From Acidobacteriota bacterium (GTDB taxonomy: Bacteria > Acidobacteriota > Blastocatellia > Pyrinomonadales > Pyrinomonadaceae), in the NCBI GenBank assembly GCA_020200135.1, contig JAIVJI010000109.1:1-32770 (forward strand): DNA of 32,770 nucleotides, read 5' to 3'. The first letter of the stretch is position 1, and each line of letters begins with the position of its first letter. The notes below the pieces were generated by a model. It was not told the origin of the DNA. It made no database searches and was given only the letters and a program-made list of their open reading frames with translations. This document shows positions 29,417-32,770 of this stretch, one piece after another. A program made the position numbers and the translations under genes.

Positions 29417-31372
29417 TCACAAGTTCGCCAGGACGAAGTCGGTCATCATCTGGCGCATGTGGCGGACGAGCAGCGGGTCCGTGACGCCGTGGCGCGACTT
29501 GGGGTAGAGCATCAGCTCGAACTGGTGGCCGGCCTTCTGCAGCTCGTAGGCGAGCTGGATGGTGTTCGCCATGTGGACGTTGTCGTCGATGGCGCCGTGG
29601 ATGAGCAGGAGCTTCCCCGAGAGGTTCGCCGCCCCCGCCAGCGGCGAGCCGGCCTTGTAGCCCTCGGGGTTGTTCTGCGGCGTCAGCATGTAGCGCTCGG
29701 TGTAGATGGAGTCGTAGTTGGCCCAGTCCGAGACGGTGCCGCCCGCGATGCCCATCTTCCACTGTTTGCTGCGCGTCAGCGCGTACGTCGCCATGTAGCC
29801 GCCGAAGCTCCAGCCCCAGATGCCGACCCGCGAGCCGTCGACGTAGGGCAGCGTCTTCAGGTGGGCCAGCCCGTCTTCGAGGTCGCGCAGCTCCAGCGGC
29901 CCGAAGTTCTTGTAAGAGGCCCACGTCGAGACCGCCCCCTTGCCGCTCGCCGTGCGGTTGTCGAGGTACCAGATGATGTAGCCCTTCTGCGCCATCAGCT
30001 GGTGCCACATGTAGCCCGGGCCGCCCCACGAGTTCCGCACCTGCGGCGCGTGCGGCCCCGAGTACGTGAACTGGAGCACGGGGTACTTCTTCGCCGGGTC
30101 GAAGTCCGGCGGCCGTATCATCAGACCCTCCATCTCGAACCCGTCGCGCGTCTTAACTTTCATGAACTCGGCCTTCCCCAGCCGGTACTGCCCGAGCGCC
30201 GCCACGCGATTCTCGTCGATGACGCGCACCTGCGCGCCGTCCGATGCGTGGAGCCGCACCTGCGTCGGCGTGTTGACGTCGCTCCAGCTGTCGATGAAGT
30301 AAGAGCCGGTGGGGCTGAAGTTGGGGCGGTGGTTCCCTTCGGCCCGCGAGAGGCGCGCGAGCCCCGTGCCGTCGAGCTTCACGCGGTAGACGTGCTCGGC
30401 GATGTGGCTGTGCTCGGTGCCGTGGAAGTAGAGCCACCCGCCCGCCTCGTCGACGGCGTCTATGCCGCGCACCTCCCACGGCCCGCCGGTCAACTGTTTG
30501 ACGAGCTTGCCGTCGGCCGCGTAGCGGTAGACGTGGAGCCAGCCCGTCCGCTCGCTGCGCCAGAGGAACGAGCCGTCCTTGAGCCAGCGCGGGTTGTCGT
30601 CGAAGGCCTCGACCCACGCCTTCGTCGTCTCGCGGAAGAGGCGCGTCGTCCGCCCGGTCGCGGGGTCGGCCGAGTTCAAGTCGAGGAAGGTCTGCTCGCG
30701 GTTCTGCGCCTGGTAGACGACGCGCGCCGAGTCGGGCGACCACCCGACGCGCACGACGAGCGAGTCGGTCGGCTCGTAACCGGCGAGGTCTACCCAGCGC
30801 GTCTCGCCGCCCGCCGGCTCGACCAGCCCGAGGCGGACGACGGGGTTCGGGTCGCCCGCGAGCGGGTAGGGCGTGTCCTCCAGAACCTGCCGGCGCGGGA
30901 TGTGATCGACGACGGGGAAGGTTTTGACGGGGCGCTCGTCGAAGTTGAGGTAAGCGAGGCGGCGCGAGTCGGGCGACCACCAGTAGCCGCGCCGGTTGCC
31001 GCGCCCGTAAAGCTCCTCCTCGTAAACCCAGTCGAGCACGCCGTTCAGGGTCTTCTCGTTGCCCGTCCTCGTCAGCCGCCGCTCCGTCCGAGTCTTCACG
31101 TCCGCGACATAGAGGTCGTTCTTGCGGACGAAGCTCACCCAGCGGCCGTCGGGGCTGAAGTCCTCTTCGGTCTCCTCTTCGGTGTCGTTCGTCAGGCGCG
31201 CGGCCGCGTCCGAGTTCAGCTCGTAGTAGACGAGGTCGCGGTTGAAGTTGAGCAGCACGGCCGTCCGCGCCGGGTTCATCTTGTACGAGCCCTGGCGCGC
31301 GAGCCGGCGCGCGTTCGCCTCGCCCACGGCGGGGAGCTTGCGGAGCGCCGCCTCCATCTTTTTAGGTCGCAT
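29417..31372 (-). CDS. S9B-type dipeptidyl peptidase IV-like enzyme lacking its N-terminus
   Basis: Protein of 651 residues. Residues 1-370 are the DPP-IV beta-propeller domain: NEKTLNGVLDWVYEEELYGR, GYWWSPDSRRLAYLNFDE. About 400-651 is the alpha/beta-hydrolase domain. Catalytic residues: Ser in GWSFGGYMA, Asp in IHGAIDDNVH, His in PKSRHGV. The two Glu of YEEELY (DPP-IV double Glu motif that grips the substrate amino end) are present, so it should release X-Pro dipeptides. Such enzymes have a signal peptide and about 70-80 residues before KMEAALxxLP; here the frame starts at MRPKKMEAALRKLP with no signal peptide and no clear ribosome binding site. The enzyme may be start-truncated or mis-assembled. 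Total length fits a 720-740 residue relative minus its first part. Confidence 0.85.
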   Translation of the reverse strand: MRPKKMEAALRKLPAVGEANARRLARQGSYKMNPARTAVLLNFNRDLVYYELNSDAAARLTNDTEEETEEDFSPDGRWVSFVRKNDLYVADVKTRTERRLTRTGNEKTLNGVLDWVYEEELYGRGNRRGYWWSPDSRRLAYLNFDERPVKTFPVVDHIPRRQVLEDTPYPLAGDPNPVVRLGLVEPAGGETRWVDLAGYEPTDSLVVRVGWSPDSARVVYQAQNREQTFLDLNSADPATGRTTRLFRETTKAWVEAFDDNPRWLKDGSFLWRSERTGWLHVYRYAADGKLVKQLTGGPWEVRGIDAVDEAGGWLYFHGTEHSHIAEHVYRVKLDGTGLARLSRAEGNHRPNFSPTGSYFIDSWSDVNTPTQVRLHASDGAQVRVIDENRVAALGQYRLGKAEFMKVKTRDGFEMEGLMIRPPDFDPAKKYPVLQFTYSGPHAPQVRNSWGGPGYMWHQLMAQKGYIIWYLDNRTASGKGAVSTWASYKNFGPLELRDLEDGLAHLKTLPYVDGSRVGIWGWSFGGYMATYALTRSKQWKMGIAGGTVSDWANYDSIYTERYMLTPQNNPEGYKAGSPLAGAANLSGKLLLIHGAIDDNVHMANTIQLAYELQKAGHQFELMLYPKSRHGVTDPLLVRHMRQMMTDFVLANL

Positions 31373-31523
31373 CTTTTTCCAACCGGGAGAAGGTGTTCCG
31401 AAGCCTTACTGCGAGAGCGCGCGAACCTGCGGCCCGCGCGTCGCGTAAGAATGGTGCGGTGCGGAGATGATACTCTATCAGCCGCTTATAAGAAAAATGT
31501 CGGACAGCTTAAGGGGGTTCGCG

Positions 31524-32507
31524 TTGAGAACAGCCGTCTTCAAGATCGGGTTCGTCGTCGCGTGCGCCGCGGCGTGCTCGTCCACGTCGCCGGGCGACCG
31601 TCAGATGTCGCAGTCGAGGCTGCGCGCGGACGCGGCGGGGCTGGCGGCGCAGACGGCGGGCGCCGTGCCGGTCGTCGCGGCCGCGCCCGTCCAAATCGCC
31701 ACGCTCGCCGACCGCGCCGTGCGCGAGAGCAGCGGCGTCGTCGCCTCGCGCCGCGACGCGGGACTCTTCTGGACGCACAACGACTCGGGCGACGGCCCTC
31801 TCGTCTACGCCTTCGACCGCGGGGGGCGCGCGCGCGGCACCTTCCGCGTCGAGGGCGCGCAGGCGCGCGACTGGGAGGACATCGCCGCCGGCCCCGGCCC
31901 CGTGCGCGGCCAGGCGTACCTCTACGCGGGCGACATCGGCGACAACGGCCGCGAGCGCGAGTTCATCGTCGTCTACCGCTTCCCCGAGCCGCAGGTCGGG
32001 CCCCACCCCGCCGACTCGGCCGGCTCGCGGCCGCGCGCGACCGCGCCGGCCGAGGCCATCCGCCTGAAGTACCCGGACGGCGCGCACAACGCCGAGGCGC
32101 TCTTAGTCCACCCGCGGACGGGCGACCTCTACGTCGTGACGAAGGCGGCGCAAAGCGCCGGCGTCTACAAGCTGGCCGCGCCTTTCGCCGCGGGCGAGGT
32201 GCAGACGCTCGCGCACGTCGCGACGTTGCGCGGGCCCGACTTCTTCGGCGCGCTCGTCACCGGCGGCGACATCTCGCCCGACGGCACGCGCGTCGCGCTC
32301 TGCGACTACGCGCAAGGCTACGAGCTGACGCCCCCCGTCGGCGCTAAAGATTTCGACGAAGTCTGGACGCAGAAGCCGGCGGCCGTCCCGCTCGGCCTGC
32401 GCATGCAGGGCGAGGCCGTCTGCTACCGGCTCGACGGCTCGGCGCTGCTCGCCACCAGCGAGAAGTTGCCCACGCCGCTCATCGAAGTCGTCCTCAGAAC
32501 ACGTTAA
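31524..32507 (+). CDS. secreted lipoprotein, beta-propeller-like, function unknown
   Basis: Protein of 327 residues from TTG 31524-31526, which has AAGGGGG six bases upstream; ATG 31467 and ATG 31497 lack such a site, and the TTG start gives a compact signal peptide (KIGFVVACAAACSS) with an imperfect lipobox. The mature part repeats strand-rich blocks: RESSGVVASRRDAGLFWTHN, DSGDGPLVYAFDRGGR, DWEDIAAGPGP, YLYAGDIGDNGR, and EALLVHPRTGDLYVVTKAAQ, GGDISPDGTRVALCDY, suggesting a beta-propeller. I do not recognise a named family; it resembles uncharacterised acidobacterial and actinobacterial proteins. TATAAG (31487-31492) is a candidate -10 box. No catalytic residues can be assigned. Confidence 0.8.
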   Translation: MRTAVFKIGFVVACAAACSSTSPGDRQMSQSRLRADAAGLAAQTAGAVPVVAAAPVQIATLADRAVRESSGVVASRRDAGLFWTHNDSGDGPLVYAFDRGGRARGTFRVEGAQARDWEDIAAGPGPVRGQAYLYAGDIGDNGREREFIVVYRFPEPQVGPHPADSAGSRPRATAPAEAIRLKYPDGAHNAEALLVHPRTGDLYVVTKAAQSAGVYKLAAPFAAGEVQTLAHVATLRGPDFFGALVTGGDISPDGTRVALCDYAQGYELTPPVGAKDFDEVWTQKPAAVPLGLRMQGEAVCYRLDGSALLATSEKLPTPLIEVVLRTR

Positions 32508-32517
32508 GGCGAACGGA

Positions 32518-32551
32518 GTGTAGCCGGACAAGCCGCCGGTGGCGGCTACAC
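32518..32551. terminator. short stem-loop between the lipoprotein and the cytochrome gene
   Basis: GTGTAGCC (32518-32525) pairs with GGCTACAC (32544-32551), and an inner GCCGCC/GGCGGC pairing competes with the base of the stem. It lies between convergent genes. There is no T tract, so terminator function is only suggested by position. Confidence 0.4.
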
Positions 32552-32570
32552 GCTCATGACCCCCGGCCCC

Positions 32571-32770
32571 TTACTTCCTGCCCTGAAACTCCGTGCGGAT
32601 GAAGCGGACGAGGTCTTGCATCTGGCGGTCGTCGAAGGTGTGTTTGAAGGGCGGCATGCCTTTGCCGCCGTCGGAGATTTGGGTGAAGAGCTGTTCGTCG
32701 GTTCTGGTGAGCGGCGCGCCCTGTCGGAGCGAGGGGACCGTCAGCGTGCCGAGCTGTTTGCCCTCGCCCT
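32571..32770 (-). CDS. c-type cytochrome, C-terminal part
   Basis: The gene leaves through the right edge; the last 66 residues are present, ending in a TAA at 32571-32573. The visible part reads VPSLRQGAPLTRTDEQLF, then QISDGGKGMPPFKHTFDDRQ and DLVRFIRTEF. GMPPF provides the methionine that is the sixth haem ligand in class I cytochromes c, and the last helix (MQDLVRFIRTEFQGRK) is the usual closing helix. The CxxCH haem-binding motif must lie beyond the window. Such proteins shuttle electrons in the periplasm. It is convergent with the lipoprotein gene. Confidence 0.85.
   Translation of the reverse strand, partial: GEGKQLGTLTVPSLRQGAPLTRTDEQLFTQISDGGKGMPPFKHTFDDRQMQDLVRFIRTEFQGRK

Noticed and set aside
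29281..29420. Possible CRISPR array or IS ends from the repeated GTAGTCA units
   Set aside because: The units are contiguous heptamers without spacers, and no cas or transposase gene is near. The structure is one inverted repeat.
29459..32347. Long plus-strand open frame opposite the S9 peptidase
   Set aside because: Antisense shadow of the peptidase gene; low-complexity Arg/Val/Ala-rich product, no start signal, and it runs into the lipoprotein gene in the wrong frame.

Overview
The window is very GC-rich, with G or C at nearly every third codon position. Most recognisable proteins resemble families I associate with Acidobacteriota of the Blastocatellia/Pyrinomonadaceae type: DUF4214 modules, 'GIGTT-P-LDV' surface proteins with a tail-collar end, DACNV-type proteins, S46 and S9 peptidases, and YncE-like/phosphoesterase fusions. 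The phylum is an inference from family content; no rRNA or tRNA gene was seen.

Layout. 1-3154: tail of a CAP-domain protein, a small DUF4177-like secreted protein, a truA-racemase pair on the minus strand, and a divergent ATP-grasp protein. 3175-6236: membrane-anchored FKBP isomerase, a DACNV/diadenylate-cyclase-like protein, and convergent serA. 6349-11590: a DUF4214 remnant, an AlkX/YcaQ-type glycosylase, an RluA-family pseudouridine synthase, a class A beta-lactamase lipoprotein, and a surface protein split by an in-frame amber codon. 11718-13916: an MltF-like lytic transglycosylase, an orphan coding fragment and a strong terminator. 13916-17720: fatty-acid desaturase, then an overlapping histidine kinase-response regulator-PfkB kinase operon, then the tail of a DUF3037 gene. 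17838-19020: fasciclin protein and Tat-exported MsrB. 19096-23765: broken YncE/phosphoesterase gene, DUF218 (ElyC/YdcF) protein, broken S46 peptidase. 23859-27480: single-domain response regulator, ankyrin protein, RNB-domain ribonuclease, M24 aminopeptidase. 27681-29279: POT peptide transporter. 29417-32770: S9 dipeptidyl peptidase, a beta-propeller-like lipoprotein, and a partial cytochrome c.

A functional theme is peptide use: S46 and S9 exopeptidases would release di- or tripeptides, the POT transporter would import them and the M24 enzyme would finish them in the cytoplasm. A second theme is envelope maintenance: FKBP, MltF, MsrB, beta-lactamase, DUF218 and fasciclin proteins.

Two features stand out beyond ordinary gene content. 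First, four long inverted repeats (arms 22-36 bp), mostly built of 7-nt tandem units with different unit sequences, sit at gene 3' ends. Second, an unusual number of genes (about eight in 25 kb) look internally deleted, frameshifted, stopped or missing their start. Either the locus is decaying or the assembly has dropped short segments. I saw no CRISPR array, IS element, integrase, tRNA or rRNA.
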